A DNA stretch of 64,000 nt from Mucilaginibacter sp. Bleaf8 (lineage in GTDB: Bacteria > Bacteroidota > Bacteroidia > Sphingobacteriales > Sphingobacteriaceae): positions 124,001-188,000 of the forward strand of contig NZ_JAHBBK010000005.1 of NCBI RefSeq assembly GCF_018390515.1. The letters are read 5' to 3'. Position 1 is the stretch's first letter. Each line of letters starts with the position of its first letter. Under the pieces are notes generated by a model. The model was not told the DNA's origin and ran no database searches. It worked only from the letters and a program-made list of their open reading frames with translations. Positions 17,077 through 27,200 of the stretch are shown here, piece by piece. The translations under genes were made by a program, and so were the position numbers.

Positions 17077-20000
17077 ATGAAAAAACTATACTTGTTGTTT
17101 TTTGCGGCACTATCCGCCGCACCTTTTGCCCGGGCGCAAAGCCCCGGAACTTACTTTACCTCTTACCCTACCCTTACACCCGATGGTAATACGGTAATTT
17201 TCAGTTATGAAGGCGATTTGTGGAAAGCCGACGTAAACAGTCCTGCTGCCATGCGCTTAACCGCCATGCAGGGCATCGAAACCAACCCAAGGGTATCGCC
17301 AGACGGGCAGTGGCTGGCCTTTTCGTCAAGCCAGTATGGCAACAACGATGTATATATCATGCCGATGGCCGGCGGCGAGGTAAAGCAATTAACCTACCAC
17401 GAAGCTAATGACGAGGTAGATTCCTGGAGCTGGGATTCTAAAACCATCTACTTCACCTCGGGCCGTTACAATATGTTTGGCGCTTATAGCGTAAACCGCA
17501 CCGGCGGCACGCCTGTACGGTTGTTTAACCACTATTTTAACACCATACACGGCGTGGTGCCGCACCCGCAAACCGGTGAGCTGTTTTTCAGCAACACCTG
17601 GGAGAGCTATAACTTTGCCCAGCGCAAGCATTATAAAGGCGACTATAATCCCGACATCCAATCGTACAACCCCAAAACCAAAGCCTACAAGCAATACACC
17701 AACTGGATAGGTAAGGATTTCTGGACCACGCTGGATAGCCAGGGCAATATCTATTTCGTGTCTGACGAGACCAATGGCGAATACAATTTGTATACGCTGA
17801 CCAACGGGCAAAAAACAGCTTTAACCAGCTTCACTTCTTCTATTAAACGCCCATTTGTAAGCGCGATTGGTAACCGGGTGGTGTTCGAGAAAGACTATCA
17901 GCTTTATGTTTATGATGTAGCCACTAAGCAAAGCCGCAAACTTAACCTTAACCTGTACCGCAATAATGTGCTGGCTAAGGACCAGGAGTTTGATATAGAC
18001 GGACGAATTGAAGCTATGGATGCCTCGGTTGATGGAAAGAAGATTGCCTTTATATCGCGCGGCGAAATTTTTGTGAGTGATATTGAAGGCAAATTCATTC
18101 AGCAATTATCGCGCGGCAACAGCGAACGGGTAACCGAGGTTAAATGGCTGCCTGATAACCGGACGCTTATTTTTAGTCAAACTTTAGAAGGGTACGTAAA
18201 CTGGTACACCCTGCCTGCCGATGGCACGGGTAAACCCAAACAGATTACCAGCGAAAAACGCAGTAACCGCCAGCTTACGGTAAATAAAGCGCATACCCAG
18301 GGCGTATATTTGAGCGGCCGCGATGAGGTTCGCATTATCGACCTAAAAACATTAGCCAGCAAAACCATTGCGAAAGATGAGCTTTGGGGCTTCCAAAATT
18401 CCAAGCCCTACTTTTCGCCAAACGGCGAGTATGTGGCTTACACTGCCCGCCGCAATTTTGAGCTGGACATTTTTGTATATAACGTAAATACCGGTAAAAA
18501 CTTCAACCTCACCCAAACCGGCGTTACCGAGTCAGACCCGTTCTGGTCGCCCGATGGTAAGGATTTGTACTTTGCCTCCTCGCGTACGCAGGCGCAGTAC
18601 CCGACGGGTGCCAATAATACGCATATTTACCGCTTGCCCCTGCAAAGAACGGATGAGGATTTTAAGCTGAATAAGTTTCGTGATCTGTTTAGCGAGGAGA
18701 AGAAAAGCGAGGTGCCTACCAATATTAACAAAAGCAAAAAGCCGGAGAACGCACCCAAACATACATCAACGCAGCCCGTGCCCAAAGCACCGGCCAATAT
18801 CAGTATAGATACGGTAGAGGTAATGAACAGGCTGGAGCGTATTAGTCCGGAGTTTGGACGGCAGGGTAACCCTTATGTAATTCAAAAAGGCAGCAAAACG
18901 ATGGTGTATTATATATCCGACCAGGCCGAGGGCCGGCCGGGCGTTTACCGCACCACCATTGAGCCGTTCGAGAACAACAAAACCGAAAAAGTAGTCGGGG
19001 CCAATGGATGGAGTTTTGAAATTGTCCCGAGTGGCGACCGTTATTATCTTATTGCTAATGGCAATGTATATAAACTAAGCCTCGACCAAAACCGGGTAGA
19101 TGAGTTAGACCTGAGTTATACCTTTAATCGTAATTTGGATGGCGAGTTTAAGCAGATGTTTGACGAAGCCTGGGCCGATTTGGAGGAAAACTACTACGAC
19201 CCGCAGTTTCACGGTGTAGACTGGAAAAAAACACACGACCATTACCAAACCTTTTTACCGTACATCACCAACCGGGCCGACCTGCGCGTAATGCTGAATG
19301 ATATGCTGGGCGAGCTCAACTCATCGCACATGGGCTTTGGCACCACTGGCCCCGAGGAGCGCACCAACCTACACTACCGCACCATGGAAACGGGTATTGT
19401 GTTTAACAACGAACAGCCCTACGTAGTAGCCGAAGTGGCAAAACGCAGCAATGCCGATTACAAAAGCATTGACGTACAGCCCGGCGACCGCCTGAAAGCC
19501 GTAAATGGCGTAGCGGTTAATGAAAGCCAGAATCGCAACTTCTATTTTACGCAACCCTCACTTAGCCCTGAGCTGGAACTCACGTTTGAGCGTAGCGGCA
19601 AAACCTTTACGACCAAAATACACCCGCAGAGTGCAGGCGACCTCAAGGCCAACCTGTACGATGAGTGGGTTGACCATAACCGCAAGGTGGTTACGCAAAA
19701 AAGCCACAACCGCATTGCCTACACGCAGATGAAAGACATGGGCGGCTCATCCCTGCAACACTTTTTGGAAGATATGGTAGATGATGCCTACAAAAAGGAT
19801 GCACTTATACTGGATTTGCGCTACAACACCGGCGGCAATGTACACGATGCGGTGCTGAATTTTCTGTCGCAACGGCCGTATTTGCAGTGGCAGTACCGCA
19901 ACGGCCAACGTACCGTGCAACCCAACTTTGCCCCTGCCGCCAAGCCGATTGTACTGCTCATCAACGAGCAGAGCCTGAGCGATGCCGAAATGACAGCAGC

Positions 20001-20262
20001 TGGGTTTAAGGCCCTGAAACTGGGTAAGATCATCGGTACCGAAACTTACCGCTGGATTATATTTACCAGCGCCAAAGGTTTAGTAGACGGTTCGAGCGTA
20101 CGCCTGCCATCATGGGGTTGTTTTACGCTGGATGGCAAGGATTTGGAGAAAGAAGGTGTAAAACCCGACATCTACATCAAAACTACCTTTGTTGATCGGC
20201 TCAATGGCACCGACCCGCAACTGGATAGGGCTATTGAAGAAATTATGAAAGAGTTGAAGTAG
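17077..20262 (+). CDS. Tricorn-like S41 peptidase, exported
   Basis: A 1061-residue periplasmic or secreted protease homologous to archaeal tricorn. A signal peptide (residues 1-20, cut after ARAQ) precedes a long beta-propeller region of TolB/WD-like repeats (~25-550, with recurrent SPDGQWLAF-like and SPDGKDLYF-like units). A linker rich in Lys/Pro/Ser, a second propeller-like part, a PDZ domain (~780-860) and a C-terminal S41 domain follow. The active-site region is NEQSLSDAEMTA, with the nucleophile serine directly before the Asp, as in tricorn. It probably degrades peptides in the envelope. Single gene, no operon partner. Confidence 0.88.
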   Translation: MKKLYLLFFAALSAAPFARAQSPGTYFTSYPTLTPDGNTVIFSYEGDLWKADVNSPAAMRLTAMQGIETNPRVSPDGQWLAFSSSQYGNNDVYIMPMAGGEVKQLTYHEANDEVDSWSWDSKTIYFTSGRYNMFGAYSVNRTGGTPVRLFNHYFNTIHGVVPHPQTGELFFSNTWESYNFAQRKHYKGDYNPDIQSYNPKTKAYKQYTNWIGKDFWTTLDSQGNIYFVSDETNGEYNLYTLTNGQKTALTSFTSSIKRPFVSAIGNRVVFEKDYQLYVYDVATKQSRKLNLNLYRNNVLAKDQEFDIDGRIEAMDASVDGKKIAFISRGEIFVSDIEGKFIQQLSRGNSERVTEVKWLPDNRTLIFSQTLEGYVNWYTLPADGTGKPKQITSEKRSNRQLTVNKAHTQGVYLSGRDEVRIIDLKTLASKTIAKDELWGFQNSKPYFSPNGEYVAYTARRNFELDIFVYNVNTGKNFNLTQTGVTESDPFWSPDGKDLYFASSRTQAQYPTGANNTHIYRLPLQRTDEDFKLNKFRDLFSEEKKSEVPTNINKSKKPENAPKHTSTQPVPKAPANISIDTVEVMNRLERISPEFGRQGNPYVIQKGSKTMVYYISDQAEGRPGVYRTTIEPFENNKTEKVVGANGWSFEIVPSGDRYYLIANGNVYKLSLDQNRVDELDLSYTFNRNLDGEFKQMFDEAWADLEENYYDPQFHGVDWKKTHDHYQTFLPYITNRADLRVMLNDMLGELNSSHMGFGTTGPEERTNLHYRTMETGIVFNNEQPYVVAEVAKRSNADYKSIDVQPGDRLKAVNGVAVNESQNRNFYFTQPSLSPELELTFERSGKTFTTKIHPQSAGDLKANLYDEWVDHNRKVVTQKSHNRIAYTQMKDMGGSSLQHFLEDMVDDAYKKDALILDLRYNTGGNVHDAVLNFLSQRPYLQWQYRNGQRTVQPNFAPAAKPIVLLINEQSLSDAEMTAAGFKALKLGKIIGTETYRWIIFTSAKGLVDGSSVRLPSWGCFTLDGKDLEKEGVKPDIYIKTTFVDRLNGTDPQLDRAIEEIMKELK

Positions 20263-20267
20263 CCCAG

Positions 20268-20468
20268 GCCCCCCTCTAAATCTCCCCCCGGTAGGGGGAG
20301 ACTTTCTTATTTTGAAACCTTGTCATGGCGAGCGATAGCGTGGCCATCTCCTCGCTTACTTAAGCAAGTAAGGAGATGGCCACGTCGCTATCGCTCCTCG
20401 CCATGACAAGGTTATCTTTTATTTTCTCCCTATTTAAAAACCCTCCCGGTGAGGGTTTGGGTGGGGCT
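20268..20468. repeat. Two-part C/G-rich repeat element (copy 1)
   Basis: The left half (20268-20308) contains CCCCCTCTAAATCTCCCC folding on GGGGGAG. The right half (20436-20468) contains ACCCTCCCGGTGAGGGT and ends GGGTGGGGCT. The outer ends are inverted relative to each other. The same two halves occur at 34398-34520. The spacer of this copy holds a separate long palindrome. Confidence 0.75.
20316..20413. repeat. 98-base imperfect palindrome
   Basis: The left arm (20316-20361) and right arm (20366-20413) pair almost fully around the four-base loop AAGC. The arms share AACCTTGTCATGGCGAG at their outer ends. They differ by two three-base insertions in the right arm and a four-base bulge (20351-20354) in the left. 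It resembles the GTCATxGCGAG-type palindromic repeats known in many bacterial genomes, and lies inside the C/G-rich element. Confidence 0.8.
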
Positions 20469-20475
20469 ATGGGTC

Positions 20476-21324
20476 TTAATTCAAAAACAACGACTCCTTG
20501 ATTTCAGGAATAATATTTTTTTCTTTAGCCGTATCAAACATCAATTGAATAGCTTTTTTGCCTTCAGTGCCTAAATCAAGCGAGTATTGGTTTACATAAA
20601 GCTCAATGTGCTTGTACATCACTTCTTCGCTCATTTCCTGTGCGTGCGATCGGATAAAATCCAGGCCCGATTTAGGGTTGGCAAAGGCATACTCCACCGA
20701 ACGACGCAGTACGCGGTTTACTTTGTGTTGCACCTCTTCGGGCAGGCGGCGGTTGGCCACAATCCCGCCCAGCGGTATGGCACAGCCGGTCTGCTTTTCC
20801 CAATAATCGCCCAGGTCTATAATTTTTTTCAGACCCTTATCCTGATAGGTAAATCGGTTTTCATGGATGATTAAGCCAACATCTATCTTGTCTTCCAAAA
20901 TTGAGTTTTCGATTTCCGAAAAAACGATCTCTTGCTTATTGGTAGCTTGAGGAAAAGCCAGACTTAACAAAAAGTTGGCTGTAGTATATTTACCTGGAAT
21001 GCCTATTTTGAGTTGCGAGTTGCCGGTTGTAAGTTGTGAGTGCAGCTCTTCCTCATTGCCTTTGCAAATCAGCATAGGGCCAACACCAAAACCCAGCGCG
21101 CTGCCGGCATCCAGCAATATGTAATGGTTAGCCACATAAGCAAAAGCATGGTAGCTTAGCTTGGTAATATCCAGTTCGTTGCGAAAAGCCTTTTGGTTAA
21201 GGGTTTCCACATCATCATAAAATACCTCAAACTCCAAACCTTCGGTATCAATTTTATGATGTATCAGTGCGTCAAATATAAATGTGTCGTTAGGACAGGG
21301 CGAAAAGCCAAGGGTAAGTTTCAT
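20476..21324 (-). CDS. mqnD: 1,4-dihydroxy-6-naphthoate synthase (futalosine menaquinone pathway)
   Basis: Converts cyclic dehypoxanthine futalosine to 1,4-dihydroxy-6-naphthoate. The 282-residue protein has a periplasmic-binding-protein-like fold without a signal peptide. It starts with the family signature MKLTLGFSPCPNDTFIF and contains ITKLSYHAFAYV and GSALGFGVGPMLICK, conserved in MqnD. Residues following LICKGNEEELH (HSQLTTGNSQLK) are encoded by a 7-base repeat array (21010-21044) and probably form a surface loop insertion. It follows mqnB by 51 bases on the same strand. Confidence 0.93.
   Translation of the reverse strand: MKLTLGFSPCPNDTFIFDALIHHKIDTEGLEFEVFYDDVETLNQKAFRNELDITKLSYHAFAYVANHYILLDAGSALGFGVGPMLICKGNEEELHSQLTTGNSQLKIGIPGKYTTANFLLSLAFPQATNKQEIVFSEIENSILEDKIDVGLIIHENRFTYQDKGLKKIIDLGDYWEKQTGCAIPLGGIVANRRLPEEVQHKVNRVLRRSVEYAFANPKSGLDFIRSHAQEMSEEVMYKHIELYVNQYSLDLGTEGKKAIQLMFDTAKEKNIIPEIKESLFLN
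21010..21044. repeat. 7-base-period nnGTTGT array inside mqnD
   Basis: Five consecutive 7-mers of the form (N)2GTTG(T/C), the last degenerate, lie within the mqnD reading frame. It matches half of the hairpin elements at 21331 and 21921. Confidence 0.7.
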
Positions 21325-21330
21325 ATTTTG

Positions 21331-21403
21331 TAGTTGTGTGTTGTAGGTTGTCAGTTGTCGGTATTAGCTGAAATCTCACAACTTACAACCCACAACTGAC
21401 AAC
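21331..21403. repeat. Hairpin of GTTGT/ACAAC heptamers between mqnB and mqnD
   Basis: Four nnGTTGT units (21331-21358) and four ACAACnn units in inverse orientation (21378-21403) flank a 19-base spacer. The right arm supplies the last eight codons and the stop codon of mqnB. Confidence 0.78.
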
Positions 21404-22053
21404 AAATTCTCCGCAAAGCTATTCAGATTTTTTATAGCCGGCCCTATCTTCCAAGCGTCGCGGTTGCGCTTTTCTACGTAATTTGACACTGCCCTGATTT
21501 GCAACGCAGGTACACCCGCCTGCTTACAGGCATAAAAAAAGGCAGCGCCTTCCATGCTTTCAACCTGAACGGGTAAACGGCTGGTCAGCTTTTCTATGTT
21601 ATATGCATTACCATGTACGGTATTTACTGTTATGCCTGATACCTGTTTTATATCGGAATCTGCATAAAAATCATTCAACGCAGCCGAAGCATGGTACTTA
21701 CTCTCGCCAAAGCCTAAAGTTTCAATGGGTAAAAACAGTTCATCGTCTTCGGCACCCAGTTCACCAAAAGTGTCTTCGGTTACTTCAACTACATCACCTA
21801 AAGCTATATGGCGGTCAAAGCTGCCGGCTATACCTAAATTGAGCGCCAAATCGTAACTGTGGGTAGCTAGATGAACGCCCAGCGCATAAGCTGTAGCAAC
21901 CATACCTACGCCGGTAACTAGGGTTGTGAGTTGTGTGTTGTGCGTTGTGAGAGAATTACTTTGATGATTACCTGCAACTGACAACTCACAATCCACAACA
22001 TTAAGCAACGGCTCAATTTCCGAACGGGTGGCCGCAACTACTAATATATTCAT
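21376..22053 (-). CDS. mqnB: Futalosine hydrolase
   Basis: Cleaves futalosine (or 6-aminodeoxyfutalosine) to dehypoxanthine futalosine in the alternative menaquinone pathway; nucleoside phosphorylase-like fold. Start at ATG 22053 (MNILVVAATRSEIEPLL), the conserved nucleosidase start; the frame continues 76 residues upstream without conservation and would cross the divergent queD promoter. Conserved parts: LALNLGIAGSFD, the ribose-binding VESMEGAAFFYAC near residue 180, and IRAVSNYVEKR. Two abnormal parts come from the heptamer repeat: an internal insertion (NSLTTHNTQLTT, about residues 30-45) and the C-terminal LSVVGCKL. Confidence 0.9.
   Translation of the reverse strand: MNILVVAATRSEIEPLLNVVDCELSVAGNHQSNSLTTHNTQLTTLVTGVGMVATAYALGVHLATHSYDLALNLGIAGSFDRHIALGDVVEVTEDTFGELGAEDDELFLPIETLGFGESKYHASAALNDFYADSDIKQVSGITVNTVHGNAYNIEKLTSRLPVQVESMEGAAFFYACKQAGVPALQIRAVSNYVEKRNRDAWKIGPAIKNLNSFAENLLSVVGCKL
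21921..21999. repeat. Hairpin of GTTGT/ACAAC heptamers inside mqnB
   Basis: Four nnGTTGT units (21921-21948) and four inverse units (21974-21999, one degenerate) surround a 25-base spacer, all in the mqnB reading frame. Same design as 21331-21403. Confidence 0.78.
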
Positions 22054-22091
22054 AGCAACTAAGATAAAACAACTCGCCTGTTTTTGTTTTG

Positions 22092-22099
22092 TATATTTG
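22092..22099 (+). promoter_or_regulatory. Candidate -7 element for queD-folE
   Basis: TATATTTG matches TAnnTTTG, 14 bases upstream of the queD ATG at 22114. The -33 box is not clear. Confidence 0.5.
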
Positions 22100-22113
22100 C
22101 ACCAATATTTGTT

Positions 22114-22533
22114 ATGATGATACACATTACGCGCAGAGAGCATTTTAATGCCGCACACCGGATGTACCGCGAGGAGTGGAGCGCTGAGAAGAACGAAGAA
22201 GTATTTGGTAAATGCGCCAACCCCAACTGGCATGGGCATAATTATAATCTGTTTGTTACCGTTAAAGGCGAAATTACGCACGCCACCGGTTACCTTATTG
22301 ATTTAAAAGAGCTTAAAGAGATCATTAATGAGTATGTGATTGAAAAGCTGGATCATAAGAACCTGAATAAGGATGTTGATTTTATGGAAGGTAAAATGGC
22401 ATCGACCGAGATTTTATGTATCGAGATTTTCAACCAGCTAAAAGGCCCTATTGAAGCTTATGAGGGTGTATTTTTACACTCCGTAAAACTATTCGAAACC
22501 GAAAACAACTCTGCCGAGTATTTTGGCAACTAA
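22114..22533 (+). CDS. queD: 6-carboxytetrahydropterin synthase (QueD/PTPS family)
   Basis: Zinc enzyme converting dihydroneopterin triphosphate to 6-carboxy-tetrahydropterin for queuosine/7-deazaguanine synthesis. Start at ATG 22114 (or the next codon, 22117); the frame extends upstream to 22084 but through the promoter. Zinc ligands His15 (HFNAAH), His40 and His42 (NWHGHNY), and catalytic Cys34 (GKCANP) are all present. The late LDHKNLN and STEILC motifs are typical. Length 139. folE starts nine bases downstream and makes its substrate, so the pair is a functional operon. Confidence 0.92.
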   Translation: MMIHITRREHFNAAHRMYREEWSAEKNEEVFGKCANPNWHGHNYNLFVTVKGEITHATGYLIDLKELKEIINEYVIEKLDHKNLNKDVDFMEGKMASTEILCIEIFNQLKGPIEAYEGVFLHSVKLFETENNSAEYFGN

Positions 22534-22542
22534 CCAGCAATC

Positions 22543-23181
22543 ATGATTAACGACGAAAATATTCCTGACCGCGACGAAGGTATTGACGGCTACCAGAAGA
22601 TTGACCGTTACAACACGGACTTGATTGAAAACCTGTCTGGCCATTACCGCGAGGTGTTGAAAAATATTGGCGAAGACCCGGAGCGCGAAGGTTTGGTAAA
22701 AACGCCTGAGCGTATGGCCAAAGCCATGCTGTACCTTACCCACGGCTATGACCTGAATGCTAAGGATATCCTGACCTCGGCCATGTTTAAGGAAGACTAC
22801 AGCCAAATGGTAATTGTAAAGGATATTGAAGTTTACTCCATGTGTGAGCACCATATGCTGCCGTTTTTTGGCAAGGCCCATGTGGCTTATATCCCTAACG
22901 GTTATGTAGTGGGTTTAAGCAAAATACCCCGTATTGTAGATGTGTTTTCGCGCCGTTTGCAGGTACAGGAACGTTTAACCAACGAGATACGTGATTGTAT
23001 ACAGGATACGCTGCAGCCTTTGGGTGTAGGTGTGGTAATTGAGTGCCGCCACTTATGCATGAGCATGCGTGGTGTGCAAAAGCAAAACTCGGTAACAACT
23101 ACCTCAGCCTTTAGCGGTGAGTTTTTCAAGCAGGGAACCCGCACCGAGTTTCTGGACCTGATCCGCTCCAAGCTGTCGTAA
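22543..23181 (+). CDS. folE: GTP cyclohydrolase I
   Basis: Converts GTP to dihydroneopterin triphosphate, precursor of folate and (through QueD) queuosine. The 212-residue protein has the zinc ligands Cys101, His104 (SMCEHHMLPF) and Cys172 (CRHLCMSMRG). The conserved GLSKIPRIVDVFSRRLQVQERLT stretch and TSAFSG near the C-terminus are present. The N-terminal extension (~35 residues) is acidic and variable. It lies in tight operon with queD. Confidence 0.96.
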   Translation: MINDENIPDRDEGIDGYQKIDRYNTDLIENLSGHYREVLKNIGEDPEREGLVKTPERMAKAMLYLTHGYDLNAKDILTSAMFKEDYSQMVIVKDIEVYSMCEHHMLPFFGKAHVAYIPNGYVVGLSKIPRIVDVFSRRLQVQERLTNEIRDCIQDTLQPLGVGVVIECRHLCMSMRGVQKQNSVTTTSAFSGEFFKQGTRTEFLDLIRSKLS

Positions 23182-23295
23182 ATTCTGAATCAGAATTATA
23201 GAATGGATAGAATTGTCTTGCTAAGATTTATAATATACAAGCGTCTGACATTCCTAAAAATTAATAATCAATAACTCAATCAACTAATAACTAAA

Positions 23296-24177
23296 TTGAA
23301 AGCATATATTTTTCCGGGACAGGGCGCCCAGTTTGTGGGCATGGGCAAAGATTTGTATGACCAGCACGAACAAGCCCGCCAGTTATTTGAACAAGCCAAC
23401 GAAATTTTAGGCTTCCGCATTACCGATATCATGTTTAACGGTACCGATGAGGATCTGAAACAAACTAATGTAACTCAGCCGGCTATATTTTTGCATTCGG
23501 TTATTTTAGCCAAAGTTGCCGGCGAAAGCTTTCAGCCTGAAATGGTTGCCGGTCATTCCCTGGGCGAGTTTTCGGCCCTGGTAGCTGCAGGTGCATTATC
23601 ATTTGAAGATGGCCTGCGCCTGGTTGCGGCCCGTGCCAATGCCATGCAAAAAGCCTGTGAGCTACAGCCATCAACCATGGCCGCTGTTTTAGGTTTGGAT
23701 GATGCCGTGGTAGAAGAAGTTTGCCAGCAGGTAAGCGAGGTAGTAGTGGCGGCCAATTATAACTGCCCTGGCCAGCTTGTAATATCAGGCACCATAGCCG
23801 GTATTGAAGAGGCTTGTGAAAAACTGAAAGCGGCCGGTGCTAAACGTGCGTTAGTACTGAACGTAGGCGGTGCATTTCACTCTCCATTAATGGAATCGGC
23901 CCGTGTTGAGCTGGAGCAGGCTATTGTAAATACCAATATCCAAAGCCCCGTTTGCCCGATTTACCAAAACATAGATGCCAAGCCGCATACCGCTGCCGAA
24001 GGAATTAAACAAAACCTGATAGCACAGTTAACCGGTGCCGTACGCTGGACACAAACCGTAACCAATATGCTTCAGGATGGCGCTACATCGTTTACCGAAG
24101 TAGGTCCGGGTAACGTTCTGCAAGGGCTGGTCAAGAAGGTTGACCGAAGTGCAAACACCTCGAGTTTAAGCCTGTAA
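23296..24177 (+). CDS. fabD: Malonyl-CoA:ACP transacylase
   Basis: Transfers malonyl from CoA to acyl carrier protein to feed fatty acid elongation. The protein begins at a TTG (23296): MKAYIFPGQGAQFVGMG is the family's exact N-terminus and no ATG is available in that position. Nucleophile Ser88 in GHSLGE and His195 in GAFHSPLM form the catalytic dyad; QLVISG is also conserved. Length 293 is normal. It has its own strong terminator; acpP and fabF are 24 kb away on the other strand. Confidence 0.95.
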   Translation: MKAYIFPGQGAQFVGMGKDLYDQHEQARQLFEQANEILGFRITDIMFNGTDEDLKQTNVTQPAIFLHSVILAKVAGESFQPEMVAGHSLGEFSALVAAGALSFEDGLRLVAARANAMQKACELQPSTMAAVLGLDDAVVEEVCQQVSEVVVAANYNCPGQLVISGTIAGIEEACEKLKAAGAKRALVLNVGGAFHSPLMESARVELEQAIVNTNIQSPVCPIYQNIDAKPHTAAEGIKQNLIAQLTGAVRWTQTVTNMLQDGATSFTEVGPGNVLQGLVKKVDRSANTSSLSL

Positions 24178-24185
24178 TAAATAAA

Positions 24186-24223
24186 AAATTAAAGCCACAA
24201 ACTAATGTGGCTTTAATTTTTTT
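24186..24223 (+). terminator. Terminator after fabD
   Basis: Perfect 14-base arms (24186-24199 and 24206-24219), six-base loop, T-rich tail to 24223, nine bases after the fabD stop. Confidence 0.92.
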
Positions 24224-24255
24224 ATGATATTTACATTTATCTATCTGAAAATACT

Positions 24256-27200
24256 TTGACCACTTTTGCTAAAATACGTTTATTGCTGGCCATGCTGTTT
24301 GCCAGCTTATTGCTTACATCGGTTATTATACATTACAAAAACACACCGAAGTACAGCTTTATAAACGCTGCCCGTACGCTCGAAAACAACCTGCATAAAA
24401 AAGAAACGCTGGCCGGAAAAGTATTAAGCGATCCGCAGTTTGAGCAGCTTAAAATGCTCGATAAAAACGAACGAGCGGCACTGAACATTATTGAAACCTA
24501 TACGCAAAAGCAAAGGCTGTGGATAATTACGCTTAAAAATAACCAGTTAGCCTTTTGGAGCGGTATCAAAGTATTACCAGATAACTATTTGGTTGTTAAA
24601 GAAGGCCGCTCTTTCATTAAGCAAAGCAATGGCTATTACGAGGCCATCAAAAAAACTCGCGGAAGTTTTTCGGCCATTGCATTTATTCCTGTTAAAAACG
24701 CCTACCAGTTCCAGAATACTTACCTGCAAAACAATATTGACAGAGACCTTTTGCAAGGTACCAACCTGGATATAGCCGATTTTTCGGACAAGGATGTATA
24801 CCATATACATGATATCAGCAATCGTTATCTTTTTTCAGTAAAAGCAACTGGCAATGCACCACGCCACGCTTTTTCTTCAACCGAAATAGTTTGCTGGGTA
24901 CTTACGCTCATCGCGCTTTGCCTGCTTATTGATAACTTTTGCAATTATCTGGCTCATAAAAAACGATTGCTTGCCGCATTCGGCACATTGGCCCTATCAA
25001 TCATCATTATCCGGTTTATTAACATCTACTTTCATTTTCCGGACTTTGACCGGGGCTTGCAGATATTTAACCCGGCATTCTACACCCTTAACAGTCTGTT
25101 CCCATCGCTGGGTGATATGCTGCTGAACCTGCTGGCGGCGTGCTGGCTGGTTGCTTTTATCTATAGCCACCGGTATAAAATTGTAAAAAGAAACTTAGGC
25201 AAACCCGTTAGTTATATCATTTTCATCGGTGGTGTGCTGTTTATGGTGCTTAGCTCCACAGTATTGTTTTACCTGTTTAAAAGGCTGGTTGCCGATTCCA
25301 ATATCAGTTTTGATGTTAACAATGTACTGAACCTCACCTCATACAGCGCGTTGGGTGTGTTAATGGCTTGTTTGAGCTTTTTGGCGTTTTACCTGCTTGC
25401 CGAAATTATGCTGGCAATTGATTCGAGGCTTGCTATCAATAGTAAAGCTAAATTGGCCATCTTCATTAGCCTTATTTTACTGGCTACGGGTATTCACTAT
25501 GTTTTTGAATTTACCGAATTTTACTTGTTGTGGGGAGCCATTGTATTGGGCTGTGCTTACGCAGACCGATATAAAAGCGGAACAATAAACGCCATTTCGT
25601 ATGTTATCGTAATTTTTACCAGCGCACTTATATTCTCTCTTAACCTGAATAGCTTCCAGGCTCAAAAAGAGAGAGAGGTGCGCAAGCAGCTGGTTAAGGA
25701 ACTGGAGAATGGCAATTCGCATGGCATTAAACAAGCTTTCAGCACGGTTGAACACCAGCTTATACATGATCCGGTTCTGCTCTCTTATTTTACGCGGACT
25801 GAATCCTCTCCTAACTACCTGAAAGACCGGCTGCAGAAATTCTATTTCGATGGCTACCTTTCTGACTACGAATTTAAGATCCATCCGTTCAATAGCCAAG
25901 GGCAGCCACTGTTTGAGAATAAAGACTATACCCTCAACGACTTTAAGGACATGGTTATTTACAGTTCCTTTAAAGTATCCGAATTCTTTTACCGTGAAAA
26001 TGAGAGCTTCGGCTTCCAAAAATACTTCGCCATTTTACCGGTTTATCAAGGCGAAAGTAACTTGGGCACATTAATCATCGAACTTAAATCCAAGCCCTTT
26101 CATTCTTCCGATTCGTTTCCCGAAATACTGGTTGATAACCGCTTTAGCCTGTCGAACGAGTTTAAGGACTATGCTTATGCCTTTTATAGCGACGGGCACT
26201 TACTTACGCAGAATGGCAAGTTCGATTACAACGTAATTAATAACGAGTTTAAAGGCAACCTAAAGCAGTATGTATTTAAAACCACGCAGGAAACCAACCC
26301 ATCCAAACCCTGGTGGCAACGTCTGAATAAGTATAGCCATCTTATTTATCAGCCAAGCCTGCGCAAGGTAATTGTGGTAACCCGGCAAGAAAGCAATTTG
26401 CTTAACAGTGTAGCTTCACTTACTTTCTTTTTTGTAGTGTTGCTGGCATTTAGCGCCAGCCTTATTATCTTAAAATGGATTTGGGCAAGGCTAACTATTG
26501 TTAAAGTAACACGTAACAGTATCCGGTGGAACTTCGCGCTCGATCTGGATCGTATTCTTTATAAAACGCGGATCCAGTTCTCCATGATTTTTGCCGTGGT
26601 TGTAACGCTGGCCTTAGTAGGCATTATCACTTTCCTGTCCATCAAAGATCAATATCAGGACCAGCAGGACGAAGCTATCAGCGAAAAAGTAACCCGCATT
26701 GCCGACAAACTGGAAAACAACTTTACGGGCAGCATTCAAGACCCGGATGAGGAGGCTCAGGTTGAATTTAACAGCATTGCAGCCGACTTTTCAACCGATT
26801 TGAGTTTGTTTGACAGCCGCGGCAGATTGCTTTTTTCGAGCCAGCCTAAAATATACAGCTTTGGCATTCTTAAAAGGTACATGAACGCCAAGGCTTATGT
26901 AATGCTGAGCCGCCTGCAAAAATCTGTTTTTGTAAATGATGAAAAGGTAGGTACACTCAATTATAAATCGGCTTATGCACCTATACGGAATAATAAGAAT
27001 GTTACGGTGGCTTACCTACAATTGCCGTCCTTTTCGGATGAGGCTGAATATCGTGACCGTATCGGCACTTTCCTGAATGATCTGATAAACATTTATGCGC
27101 TCATATTTATTGCCATAGGGCTGTTTGCCGTAGTTGTAGCCCGGCAAATAACTACGCCATTGAGCTTTATACAGCAAAACCTGAGCAAAACTGTTTATGG

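Noticed and set aside
20268..20468. The hairpins after the tricorn-like gene as plain terminators.
   Set aside because: They recur at 34.4 kb inside a gene and form a composite repeat; they may still stop transcription, but that is not their defining property.
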